A program made the translations under genes and the position numbers. DNA of 64,000 nucleotides from Apostichopus japonicus (taxonomy: Eukaryota; Echinodermata; Holothuroidea; Aspidochirotida; Stichopodidae), in contig NC_092575.1 in NCBI RefSeq assembly GCF_037975245.1, positions 25,758,841 through 25,822,840 on the forward strand, in the 5' to 3' direction. Every line of letters begins with the position of its first letter. Within the stretch, counting starts at the first letter, position 1. This document shows, one piece after another, positions 51,851 to 62,519 of this stretch. Under the pieces are notes generated by a model, which saw nothing but the letters and a program-made list of their open reading frames with translations, was not told the DNA's origin and made no database searches.

Positions 51851-54056
51851 TCAGATATGGTCTTTGGTCTTAAACTTCCGTAGCATTGGTAAATTTTCTA
51901 AGTGATTAAGCAACTCGCTCGTCCTTAACTGATTCTCGTTATTGAATCTAGCTTTTCGCATACAACTCCGCTTTTTCAATCTCTTTTTTGTTTCTGAAGT
52001 TAACGTGTCAAAGGTCACAGCTTTGCCAGTAGAGGCAGAAGTATCGGACATCAATGCCCGCTTATCGTCAACGATGTAACGAGCGCCCCTACTAGAGAAC
52101 TTCCTCTGGTCAACTGACAGAGAGGCAGAAAACCTCCCTGGATACTTCTGCAATTTAGACCTTGCCTCTGGAGTAAAAGATGTAGGTGGTATCTTAGCAA
52201 CAGGTGACGGTGGTGGTAGACCGTTTAAAATACCTTTCGTTGGAGATTTGACCGGTGTTGTTATAACCCTTCCTGGTACTGGAGGGGGTGTCAGATCTAG
52301 TGTCGGTGAGTTAGCACTAGTTTCACTCGGCTTTGATTTAGGCGCCGTTCCGAGGCGGTAGCAAATCGTAGTTTTGTCCGTACCGACTTCCCATGTCCTG
52401 ACGGTTTGACGGTTGACCGGTATCAATGTCACGGTTTCGTCAGAGGATGGTTCGTCGTCCTCAAAGTCATCATAGACGAATAAATCGTCGTGAGTGACGT
52501 CATCAGATTTTGATGCTTCCCTTTCTGCTGGTATAATATGTTCATTTGCAGGACACGGACAGACTCTCTCTGGTTCGAACTGTAACTGAGGACGCTCCGC
52601 ATTTCTGATCACTTTTCTCTCTACCTCCGTATTTAATTTTGTTTTTCCATGTTTCCTATCCGCGCTTTTATCTCGCATCTGGAGAAAGATTCTTTCCGAA
52701 TTTTCACCATTTTGTATGAGAAGTTGTTCGGCTCGAGATCCTGGCCGGAGAATTCGATTATATATGTTCTTCATATGGTTCTTGTGTTTAGTGGTCGGAG
52801 AGTCCTGGCGTGGTTCTCGGGATGAATTTGGAAGGCCTAACTTCATCGTTTCTGAATCTATAACCTTTTTCTTGAGAATCGAACGAGGAAGTGTAATTGC
52901 AGTGAAATGGTCTCTGTTTCTTTCTACTTCTCGATCTATAAGAAGAAATAAAAAACCGTAAAAGAAAGTTGAACCAATGTTTGCATAAACTTCAAAGAAA
53001 CTTCTTAACTGTGGTTCCTGAAACAGATATTCTTGTAAAAGGTTCAAAATGTTGATCTAACCTAAAATAATTTGAAACTCGTGTTAATCCAGGTTATTTT
53101 ATATTTTGCCACTCTGACACAAAGTTATGCGTTAATAAATAAATCATAAATTAAGAAACCAAAATGAATTGGAAAGTGTCTGACAAACAGAACGCCGACA
53201 GAATGTTTATTTAGGACAAAACTCTAGCCGTTGATTGAGAATTGATCAAAAAAAGTACTGCATTTTAATTAAGAAAATATTTGATGCATGCCGCATGAGA
53301 TAATACGGGTGTCGATTATTTTCACACTGGGACACACCTATATTTTCCATATAGACACATTTCTTTTACACAGCCATTGCTCTTGTGTTAGCGTTGTATT
53401 CATACCTGTAGGCAAGCCTAGTCAAGGGATGCCATTCCACAGCCCAAACTTTTTTTCAACAAACATTAGGAACATTATGAAAACATTCACTAAAGAATTA
53501 TAATTCCTAAACATGTAGGCCTTATCAGTTCAAAGCATTGCCAAAGATTTGAATCTACGCCACCTTACGTAAACACAAATTTCTCACCCGCTTCCCTTAG
53601 ACCCCCCCCAGGAAGGCATCCCCTGCACGGGGTGACAAAGGAAGGATCCGCGCGGGTGTCAACTATTCTAGGTACGCCACTGCGGCGCGGGCTCTAGCTC
53701 GCAAGTAAAATATGTTTGTCAACACTTTTTCAACATTTTCAATTTAACTAGTTATAATCAATTAAATGACCTAAAAAACGTTCATCAAATTTTTTTTTTA
53801 AGTTTCGCCATTTACTCAAACTGATATAAGGAGACATGACGTAAGTACATGCATGCAAGCAGGTGAGACTATACCAGACTATTACAACAGTATAGCTGTG
53901 TATTTTTAAACGTCATATCTTACATTGTCTGACTGTCTCTCCATTCGCCAATAGAAGCAATTTTGGTTCCTTGAGACTTTTATCTCTACTCTGTTTAGGT
54001 TGAATAAGTTCTGCCTCTTCGTCCGGAGTATCAATGCCATCATAATCGGACAGCTT
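51851..54056 (-). CDS. Last two exons of a disordered protein of unknown function
   Basis: Exon A is 53924-54056 (133 nt; acceptor ATACAG, donor CAAT|GTAAGA). Exon B is 51851-52935 (1085 nt; acceptor CTTCTTATAG, stop TGA at 51851). The phases agree (a T plus AT completes a Tyr codon). Together they encode about 404 residues. Exon A has an acidic start (KLSDYDGIDTPDEEAELIQP). Exon B is low in hydrophobics: basic stretches, a DDLFVYDDFEDDEPSSDE acidic cluster, proline-rich PPPVPGRV and LPPPSPVAKIPP, and a basic C-terminus (KKRLKKRSCMRKARF). It looks like a regulatory or scaffold tail with possible SH3- or phospho-binding motifs. Upstream exons were not found; I do not recognise the family. The alternative reading through the intron upstream of 52935 is less likely. 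Confidence 0.65.
53048..53923. other. Intron with an inverted-repeat element end
   Basis: Intron between the two exons above. At about 53600-53690 a C-run, GCATCCCCTGCACGGGG and the terminus GGTACGCCACTG resemble the right end of a CAGTGGCGTA-type DNA transposon. No left end was found. Confidence 0.45.
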
Positions 54057-54776
54057 CTGTATAGTTATCAGAGATATTGTACTTCATATGTGAATTTTGT
54101 GGACTAAATGGGGAACACAATGAACGAATGAAACGATTTTATATCATTCTTTCTTTTTCTGTATCAGTAATGATTGAAAAAAATACTTGGACATATAGCA
54201 TTGGAAAATATCGGGCATCGGAAAAGGCATATAGAGTATTGTATTCAAATGCTTGAAGTTTGCAATATTTCACATTAAAGGAGACACAAGCCCGTCCAGC
54301 CACCATCATTAGTATATGTGAAGGTTGAAGACTTGATTGAGTCTACATAGGATATCATGGAGCCACATGTTTTCAACTTCTTATGTCTTTCTTTATTCAT
54401 TTGTAATTTTATTTTATTTTATTTTTTCATGATGAAAATGGAAATTTATAAGTGATGAATCAAGAATATCGATGCTGGTTACATGACCTAATGATGGCAT
54501 TGGTGATCAGGGTCAAAACGGAATAACGTTCTACCTCGAAAACATGAAAGGAAAAACAAAGAGAAATCAAATATCTAAATAGCAGAACATTTGGAAAGTC
54601 ATGGGCTTCACTGATTTATCTTGAATTGAAACTGACAAGGCTGTATGTATTGGTTCTGAACTATGCACACATGGCATCTGTGTAGACTCTACATACCCTT
54701 CATGAAAGCATTTCTGATAACTTGTTGCAATTTTTAAAATGCTGACACTTGGGCTAATTCTAAATGACGTCTAAGG
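54057..54776. other. Unassigned DNA, probably intronic
   Basis: AT-rich, with a run of ATTTT repeats near 54405. No exon recognised. Confidence 0.4.
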
Positions 54777-55225
54777 CAGTGGCGTAACGATGAGCCTAGG
54801 GGCCCGGCTCCTGGCCCAAAGGGGCTCCTTATTTGGAGGTCCAAGCAAGGGCTTCCGCGGAAATGTTCACAAGGGGGGGGGGGTGGAGGGAATGAGTAGG
54901 TCGTGTAGGTGTAACAAACTAACTGATACAATCTAAGCGGAGCGCCACCATCGGGCGGCGCGAAGCGTACCATCGTCGGCAAAGACACTTCCCGGGCGTT
55001 TCAAGTTGCATTTACACATCGGTTATTTATTTATCTCATGTCTTAGGATTTTGATTTTCAGTAATTTCAGTAACGCATTATGGGTCCTTATGCAATGAAC
55101 TTAACTAGAGAAACGTTGGTTGGGTGAAACCATTGAAATGTCAAATGTTTGACCTTTTTGTCAATTTTTGATTTTCCATGGGGAGGGGCAAGTCCCCCCC
55201 CCCTCCTTGCCCCTACCTGCGGACG
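54777..55225. mobile_element. hAT-like MITE, poorly bounded
   Basis: It starts CAGTGGCGTAACG at 54777 and includes the hairpin core AGCGCCACCA...GGCGGCGCGAAGCGTAC (54941-54970) seen in the elements at 5.1 and 13.6 kb, with G and C runs on either side. The right end near CCTGCGGACGCACATG is only a weak match and no target duplication is visible. Confidence 0.5.
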
Positions 55226-56993
55226 CACATGGGGCCAAGGTCTAGCATTTAAACATTGTTACAAATAATCAAATATACGTATTCCCAGGCACCAAGACAA
55301 GCCTTTTGGTATTCCAGATTAAACACATAATGATTTGAAGCACACATTAATGGTCTTCATCAATGTCCTCTGAGGTAGAGCATGTCTCTCGATGATCACA
55401 AACAACTGTGAGGATGAAATTTCCTTTCTCCAAGAAGTAACACATATGGCTGAACCTTTTCTGAAATATTTTGCAAATAGAACTGCAAGTTGGTGTAAAA
55501 AAAAAGTAACAAAAAGACGATGAATACATTCCCATCATATTAAGTCTGTATAAAAACCTACATGGTTCCTAGGCATTTATTTGCATGCACCACTTACAAA
55601 AACGTGACACCTGCATCCAAAAATAATAAACGTTTAGTGATTCAAGTAGTAAGAAAAAGTAATTATCAAGAAAGGACCTTCAACAGAGATTTTCTCAAGC
55701 TGTTCTATTTTTAATGTCTGTCATAATAAGAAAACAAGCTCTGTCCACTGATTTCTATGCATGATATCTGCACCAAATCAACAGGGACTATTCTGGGGTT
55801 AATGGCTGTAATTATATGTAGTATCAACTCAAACATAAATAGATTTTGTTAGATTTTGTGTTTACATGCAAATTTCAGAAAAATTTTCACTTTGCCCCGC
55901 CAATCATCAATATTTAATTGGCACACCTAAAATGGCACTGAAAACATAGTGATGATGGACCAACGCTCCACATCAAATACTAAGTAAATGTCATGTATAA
56001 CTACTTGGAAATTGCCTTTTTAAGTTTTTCATATTAACCCCCCCCCCCTCCCCCTAATTCGGAAAACCGAAACAAAAGTTGTTTATGAGTTGCATGGACT
56101 GGTAGTGGGAAGTACAACCAGATTCGAGATTATCGTGTTTACTGTGCTAACAACAAAGACAAGTTCACTTTGATGTATATCTTCCAGTTTCTGTTAACAA
56201 GATTATATCCTTTCATTTCGCCACTACTTGTTTTGATTGGTTTGCAAATTCAAATTAAACTAATAATGAAGAAATCACTGTGTATCTAAAGTTGTTACTA
56301 TTTAAATTGACTTCAGGAAGAGTTGTTTTTTTTTTGTCATTACATTTTCAGACCCGTCACATCGGTTGACAATTGGCATATATGGTTGGTATATTTATTT
56401 ATTCAATTATCATACCAAGTTACGTTTGAAACATTATATTGTAAATAACGTGCATAATTTCTTCGATTCTTTCGGCTGACCCTGTTGTCAACCAGTTTGG
56501 GACAACTTATTCTGTACTGTAGTGTTATGTCCCGCTTCAGATCACTTGTATTGTCAGTACGAGCAGTATGAACATCATGTTTCTATCATATCAATGTTAG
56601 GAACTGTTTGTACTGTCAATATCAGTGCTTTGAGAGCATGGTATTGGTGTACAGTATTAGCAGTAGGAAATTGTCCCAATTGGCTGGCGGAATGCATCAG
56701 TCGTTGGGGGAGGGACACAGAATCGTACGTCACCCCTCCAAACTCTTCAAACTATCTTCCAATCGTTTGTCTCAGATATTATATAGGCTACTTCACATAT
56801 ACCGTGAACGTGCGTGTAATGCAAAACTACCATGAAGCAGTCTGAAATATTACGACATTTTTTGTTAATAACAGAAAGCAAGTTTTGTAAGGAAAACGTA
56901 TGCATCTAATTAAGAAAAGAAACTTAATACAGTGGTTTTTACGTTACTTATTTTCTGCTCTTCGAGAAAAGAATCTATTATATCAAATTATAT
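55226..56993. other. Unassigned DNA with one weak exon candidate
   Basis: On the minus strand, ATTTGCAAAATATTTCAG near 55461 precedes a frame KRFSHMCYFLEKGNFILTVV that ends at 55347; it could be a terminal exon but has no partner. Another short + frame (56522-56845) has no domain. A poly-C run lies at 56038. Confidence 0.3.
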
Positions 56994-57075
56994 ATGTATA
57001 TATATGTAAATATATATATAGCCTATATATATATAGCCTATATATATATAGCCTATATATATATATATATATATA
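56990..57075 (+). repeat. TA microsatellite with TATAGCC units
   Basis: Three TATAGCCTATATATA units follow a TA repeat. The array is the target into which the pogo-like transposon at 57076 inserted; it resumes after 60460. Confidence 0.9.
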
Positions 57076-60000
57076 GGGGAACATGGGGTAAAACGGACCA
57101 CCGGGGTATAACGGAACCCCATCACTATATCAAAAACGCAGTACCGCCATCTAATTTTGACTCGAGATATTGCGCAAGAGCCTTACAACGTGACTTTCAC
57201 AACACATGAAGGACGTTTACCGAAAGCACAATTCCGTCTATCATATCTACAAATATCCTGTGCATGCCGATCTAATGTGAGTATGTTAGGTTTTCATTAT
57301 TTTACAGAAGTTATACACGTTTATATAAAACTAATTGGCATTATATTCGTAAACAGAAAAGTAACTGACAATATAGTTGTGTTTGATGTCTACTTAAAAT
57401 AACAGGCTGCAACCTACAGTGAATGTAGCGACAGTATTGCATATGGGGTAAAACGGAATCCTTAAATTGGGTCAAACGTCTTGCCCCACAACATGTTCCG
57501 TCTTGCCCCTATGTAATGATCATGTATTTATTGGAATTATTTGCATTTAATAAATGATTCCAGTGAAGTAGCCTACACTGCACACTGTTTATTATTGTTT
57601 TTTTATTTTGTAGATCAAAATGCCGCGAGATTACAAAAGAAGGTCTAACAGAAATTCATGGGACAGCAAGGCTATGGAGAATGCTATTGCAGCTGTTTCG
57701 AGGGGAGAAATGGGATTGAAAAGAGCCAGTAAAGCATTTGAAGTACCAAAAACCACCTTGAGACGACGAGTGAAGGGAACAAACATATACGCAAAACAAG
57801 GAGACAAGTCATTGGGTAGATTGAAGGTAGGTTCATTCGCTCATATGAGATTTAATGCGTCACAGAGTCCAGTGATATAGTGGAAAATGATATGGAAATT
57901 TAGGATGATTTTCGGGCTATAATCGAGTGAAACACGGTTATCTGTGAACAAACAAACAACACTAAATCTGCCCAGGTGGGCTCTTTGTAGAGTCTAATGT
58001 CGACTTAAGATATAATGGGGGTGGAGGAGAGGGGTGGGGGAGGGGGAGGGGTTACTAACTTTGAAGCATGTCATGTTTTTGTTAGGTAATCACCAGTAAG
58101 CTATAACACAACTCAGGAAAGCTATTTCTTTTTTATTCCAGCCAACATTTCCACCCGAAATCGAAGAAGAACTTGTGTCATACATTATTAGAATGGAGGA
58201 GATGATGTTTGGCACAACCACCACTGATATCCGACGTCTCGCATATCAGCTGGCAGTCCGGAATCAAATTCCAAACAAATTTGATGACGACAAAGAGATA
58301 GCCGGGTTAGACTGGTTGGCTGGATTTATGAAGCGCCATCCGCAGCTATCCCTTAGAACCCCAGAAGCTACATCTGCTGCAAGGGCGAGGGGGTTCAACC
58401 AAACAGCGGTTGGGAAGTTTTTCGACCTGCTAGAGTCTTTGATGGAGGAGCATCATTTCGAACCTCATAACATTTACAATGTCGATGAGACGGGTATGTC
58501 TACAGTTCAGGGGAAACCGTCGAAGATAATTGCGAAGAAGGGACGACGGCAAGTTGGGACCCTAACTTCGGCCGAGCGTGGGACTCTTGTCACAGCGGAA
58601 ATTTGCATAAATGTGACTGGGTCGTTTGTTCCTCCGCTCTTTATTTTCCCCAGGGTAAGGATGAAGCCAGAATTGATGGATGGCGCACCGATCGGCTCCA
58701 TTTACGAGTGTCACAAGTCCGGCTGAATGCAGCTTCCGATATTTGCGAGGTGGTTTCTTCATTTCATTAAGGTCTCCGGAGCAACCAAAGACAACAAGGT
58801 GCTCCTGCTGCTCGACGGTCATGCCACCCACACTAAAAATCTAGAGGTCATCAATCTAGCACGACAAAACGGTGTGTATCTTCTGTGCCTACCACCACAT
58901 TGTTCACACAGGCTGCAACCGCTCGATGTAGCATTCATGAAGCCTTTGTCCACTTTTTACACAAGGGCAATCGAACAATGGTTGAAGAATCATCCTGGCC
59001 GGAACGTCACCATATACCAAGTTGCTCGTTTATTCAACGAAGCTTACTTGAAGTCTGCAACAGGTCTGAATGCAGCGAGCGGTTTCCGAAAAACCGGGAT
59101 ATATCCTTTGAACCGGTATATCTTTCAGGAGCACGAATTTGCTGCAGCGGATGTAACAGATCGGCCACTTCCGGAGCAACAGCCGCCTATTAGGCCTGAA
59201 CTACAGTCTGAAAACTCGGACACAGTGATGGAGGAAACTGATGAGAATGTCCCCGATCAGCAGAGCACATCAGCGCCCATAAGTCCAGCTGGCTCTGAAC
59301 CAACATAATCAGTAGGATCAGCGGCAAACACCCCTATCCAGCAAAAAGTGAACCAATCAGAACAGTCATTGCCCCAAGGACAAGTAGGCCTAATCGACGC
59401 TGGAGAGACTGAGAAGCAGCTTCCAAATAGTTCTCACCAAGTAAGCGTTTCCGCCGATGTGCACCCCCCGCCAAGAACAGAAAAACAGCCAGCCAATTTC
59501 ATCATGCCCATGGATATTTCACCTCCTCCTAAGGCACCTGCATCATACACTTCATCAATGAAGAGGAAGAGCACGATGACAGGGGCGCAAATTTTAACCA
59601 GCAGTCCATATAAAGCCCATCTCACCGAGGCTGAACATGAGAAAACACTCGCGCTGAACCAGAAGGAAGCAAAAAAGAGGGAACGAGAGCAGAAGAGAAA
59701 AGATAAGGAAAATAACAAAAGAAAGAAAGGTCCTGTTCCAGTAATGAAGGCGATACTGAGGATGAAGGGTAGGCCCGCCAAAAAGGGTGCTGGGAGGAAA
59801 TCCACAGTAGTTAAACAACTGTCAGCAAAATTCAGCGATGCTACTGCACAGGACGATGAACAGAGTGCCAATAAACAGGACGACACAGAGTGTTTGTTTT
59901 GCGGCGAACTCTACAGCCAAACGCAAGATGATGGTTGGATACAGTGCACAAGTTGCAAAATGTGGGCCCATGACGACTGCGCGGGTGTTGAAATTGATGA

Positions 60001-60456
60001 CAATGAGTTCGTTTGTGATATGTGTAAATAAATATGCACATCAGAGGTGCTGACAGTTATTACGTTTCATGACTTGAATTCACAAGTAAAACGCCTTGAA
60101 GAAAGCTATGAAGAAGCCTTGAACCATTTTTTAATTATACCAGTTGTAGTAAGACATTTAGTAGTATAATAAACGTTATATGTTTTAAACGTTATATGTT
60201 TTAGTTTTTTTTTAGTACGGGGTAAGACGGACCCCGGGGTCCGTTTTACCCGAGTCACGGGGCAAGACGGAACACTCATCTCATTTTATGTTTTGTAACA
60301 TATCTACTTAATTCCTATTTTAAATTGCTCCAAATGTACTTGAATATGTTCGTTGCCATTCGAGAGTCTGCTCCTAGTCCCAAACTGACATTCATTTCGT
60401 TCACAGTGCCAATTAGGCAGCCTCGAAGTTAGGGGTTCCGTTTTACCCCATGTTCC

Positions 60457-60459
<3 letters not shown>
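57076..60459 (+). mobile_element. Full-length pogo/Tigger-like DNA transposon
   Basis: The ends are inverted repeats: GGGGAACATGGGGTAAAACGG (57076 on) and its complement ending at 60459 (one extra G). They are flanked by TA inside a TA microsatellite, consistent with the TA duplication of pogo/Tc1-mariner elements. The motif GGGGTAAAACGGA or a close variant recurs within both terminal regions (57085, 57103, 57445, 57497 reversed, 60219, 60240 reversed, 60259, 60437 reversed). Total 3384 bp, with one two-exon transposase gene between. Confidence 0.9.
57620..60031 (+). pseudogene. Pogo/Tigger-like transposase with C-terminal PHD-like finger, two in-frame stops
   Basis: Exon 1 (57620-57826) encodes a psq-type helix-turn-helix for DNA binding (NAIAAVSRGEMGLKRASKAF, VPKTTLRRRVKG). 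A GT-AG intron (57827-58141) follows, and exon 2 starts at 58142. The DDE domain shows YNVDETG, LLLLDGHATH and HCSHRLQPLDV, the three acidic positions of the pogo family. A TGA interrupts at 58724-58726 (after CHKSG) where Trp is expected, and a TAA at 59306-59308; the frame is the same on both sides. The last part is basic (KKREREQKRKDKENNKRKK) and ends in a C4HC3 PHD-like finger (CLFCGE, CTSCKMWAHDDC, CDMC). The stops make it inactive unless read through. Family function: cut-and-paste transposition at TA sites. Confidence 0.85.

Positions 60460-60461
<2 letters not shown>

Positions 60462-60531
<70 letters not shown>
60462..60531 (+). repeat. TA microsatellite
   Basis: A run of about 33 TA dinucleotides directly right of the pogo-like element, continuing the array at 57.0 kb. 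Confidence 0.95.
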
Positions 60532-60532
<1 letters not shown>

Positions 60533-61442
60533 AAATGAAATCGTAATGAGAAGGAAAATCCAGAACAGTGAAAACACCAGCCTCCACCAGGATTCGAACC
60601 CGGGCCTCCCGCTTTGTACGCGGACAACCTAACCAGCTAGGCAATGGACGCTGATTGCATGTCCAGAGGTTCGAAACCGGTAAGGAAGGTCGTAATTTCA
60701 CTGTAGGCGTCTGGCACCTGTATCTAACAATACTAGTTCCTTTTTTGGTGACATATTTTGCCTCACTCTAGAGATCAAACATGATGCTAACCAACTCGAA
60801 AATCATTTGTGATTCCTAAGGCCGGATCTCGAAATAGATACTTTGAACATACTTTATGTTAATGGAATGGAGGTAAACGACAAAGGCAAATGAATATATA
60901 TAAATGAAATCGTAATGAGAAGGAAAATCCAGAACAGTGAAAAACTTCCAGCCTCCACCGGGATACGAACCCGGGCCTCCCGCTTTGTACGCGGAAAACC
61001 TAACCAACTATAGGCAATGGACGCTGATTGCATGTCCAGAGGTTCGAAACCGGTAAGGAAGGTCGTCATTTCACAGTAGGCGTTTAACACCTGTATCGAA
61101 CAATACTAGTTCTGTTTTTGGTGACATATTTTGCCTTACTCTAGAGATCAAACATGATGCTAACCAACTCGAAAATCATTTGTGATTCCTAAAGCCGGAT
61201 CTCGAAAGAGACACTTTGAACAGACTTTATGTAAATGGAATGGAGGTAAACGACAAAGGCAAATGAATATATATAAATAAAAACGTAATGAAAAGGAAAA
61301 TCCAGAACAGTGAAAAACCTCCAGCCTCCACCGGAATTCGAACCCGGGCCTCCCGCTTTGTACGCGGACACCCTAACCAACTAGGCCATGGACGCTGATT
61401 GTATGTCCAGAGGTTCGAAACCGGTAAGGAAGGTCGTAATTG

Positions 61443-61445
<3 letters not shown>
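60533..61445 (-). mobile_element. Tandem array of three tRNA-derived SINE units
   Basis: Units begin AAATGAAATCGTAATGAG (or a variant) at 60533, 60902 and 61275, so the period is about 370 bp. Each has the tRNA-like head on the minus strand. In the third copy the B box GGTTCGAATTCC is the reverse of 61333-61344 and the A box TGGCCTAGTTGG the reverse of 61377-61388. The third unit stops at 61445 in a TA repeat. The units match the SINE at 4.5 kb. These are not tRNA genes: the fold is broken and the head continues into a shared non-tRNA body. Confidence 0.85.

Positions 61446-61521
<76 letters not shown>
61446..61521 (+). repeat. TA microsatellite
   Basis: About 38 TA dinucleotides at the truncated end of the third SINE unit. 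Confidence 0.95.
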
Positions 61522-61524
<3 letters not shown>

Positions 61525-62515
61525 ACGACACCTTGATCATTTTCCGTAATGGTTGTTACTATATAGATATATGGCACAGTGTACTCCAGAATACTTGAGA
61601 TTGAAGTTCAAGTTTTAAGGATGTTACGGTGGCTGAAGCTGATTATTAACAAGATTGCTAGAAATTGAATTTTTTGTAAAAACAAACTGTTCTTTTATCT
61701 AATATATGTAAATGTCAAAATCGATCAAGTGTTCTGCGCATGAGGTATTAGTGACTGCATTGTTTGAATGAATGCTTTAGAATATTTCATTACAATCATG
61801 AAATGTCAAAGGTCTAATACCAGCATGTTTAAGTTGCAAAGCTTTAAGAGACTCTAAGAGCTCCAAGAAGATTATGTTGCTTGGGACGTTCATGGGTTGA
61901 TGATTTTTTATTGAAATTAAAGTTGTTATGAACAGATCATTTTACGTATGCCTATACAAGAAATTTTAGCTAATGCTGCGGGTAGAGTTGTATCTTGGCA
62001 AATCTTTCATGGCCTTGTGCCGACCAAACTTTACAAGACATCTTCACTGAAAACAACAGGGAACACCATTCTGCCTTGTATCAACTCAAATTAATCTAGG
62101 ATTCTTCACATATCATGTATACAAGCAGTCATCTCACGCACAGGACATCACCATTGCATAGATTCTCTGAGCCTTTGGCAAAAAACACAATGAAAGCTCG
62201 AGTGTTGGAGGGATGGAAAACAATGCTCTTCAACCATATAATTTTTCCTGAGGATTAAACACATTCATCTTAAAAATCAGTACCTTTGAGAAATTTCCTC
62301 TCTACCGAGATTTGAGTAGTTCATAAATATTCTTCATTCCATTAAGATCAAATATCAACAATACGTGCTTAGAATATTGAAATTGCACACTACTAATGAA
62401 ATCAGAAGAAATGATATGAACATTTAGCTAAACCTAACTGAAATAGTGCATGCTGTCCAGGCGTTCAAATTATCGTAGGTCTACTTTCATTTAGGAAGTG
62501 AAAATCTCATTTGGC
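61522..62515. other. Unassigned DNA
   Basis: AT-rich, no long frame, no repeat end recognised. Confidence 0.4.
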
Positions 62516-62519
62516 TGCT

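Noticed and set aside
56522-56845. 107-codon + frame rich in Cys and Tyr
   Set aside because: No domain, no splice context and an overlapping frame of similar length; chance is likely.
60533-61445. tRNA genes suggested by A and B boxes
   Set aside because: The tRNA-like heads are followed by a conserved non-tRNA body, occur in repeated units and do not fold as complete tRNAs; they are SINEs.
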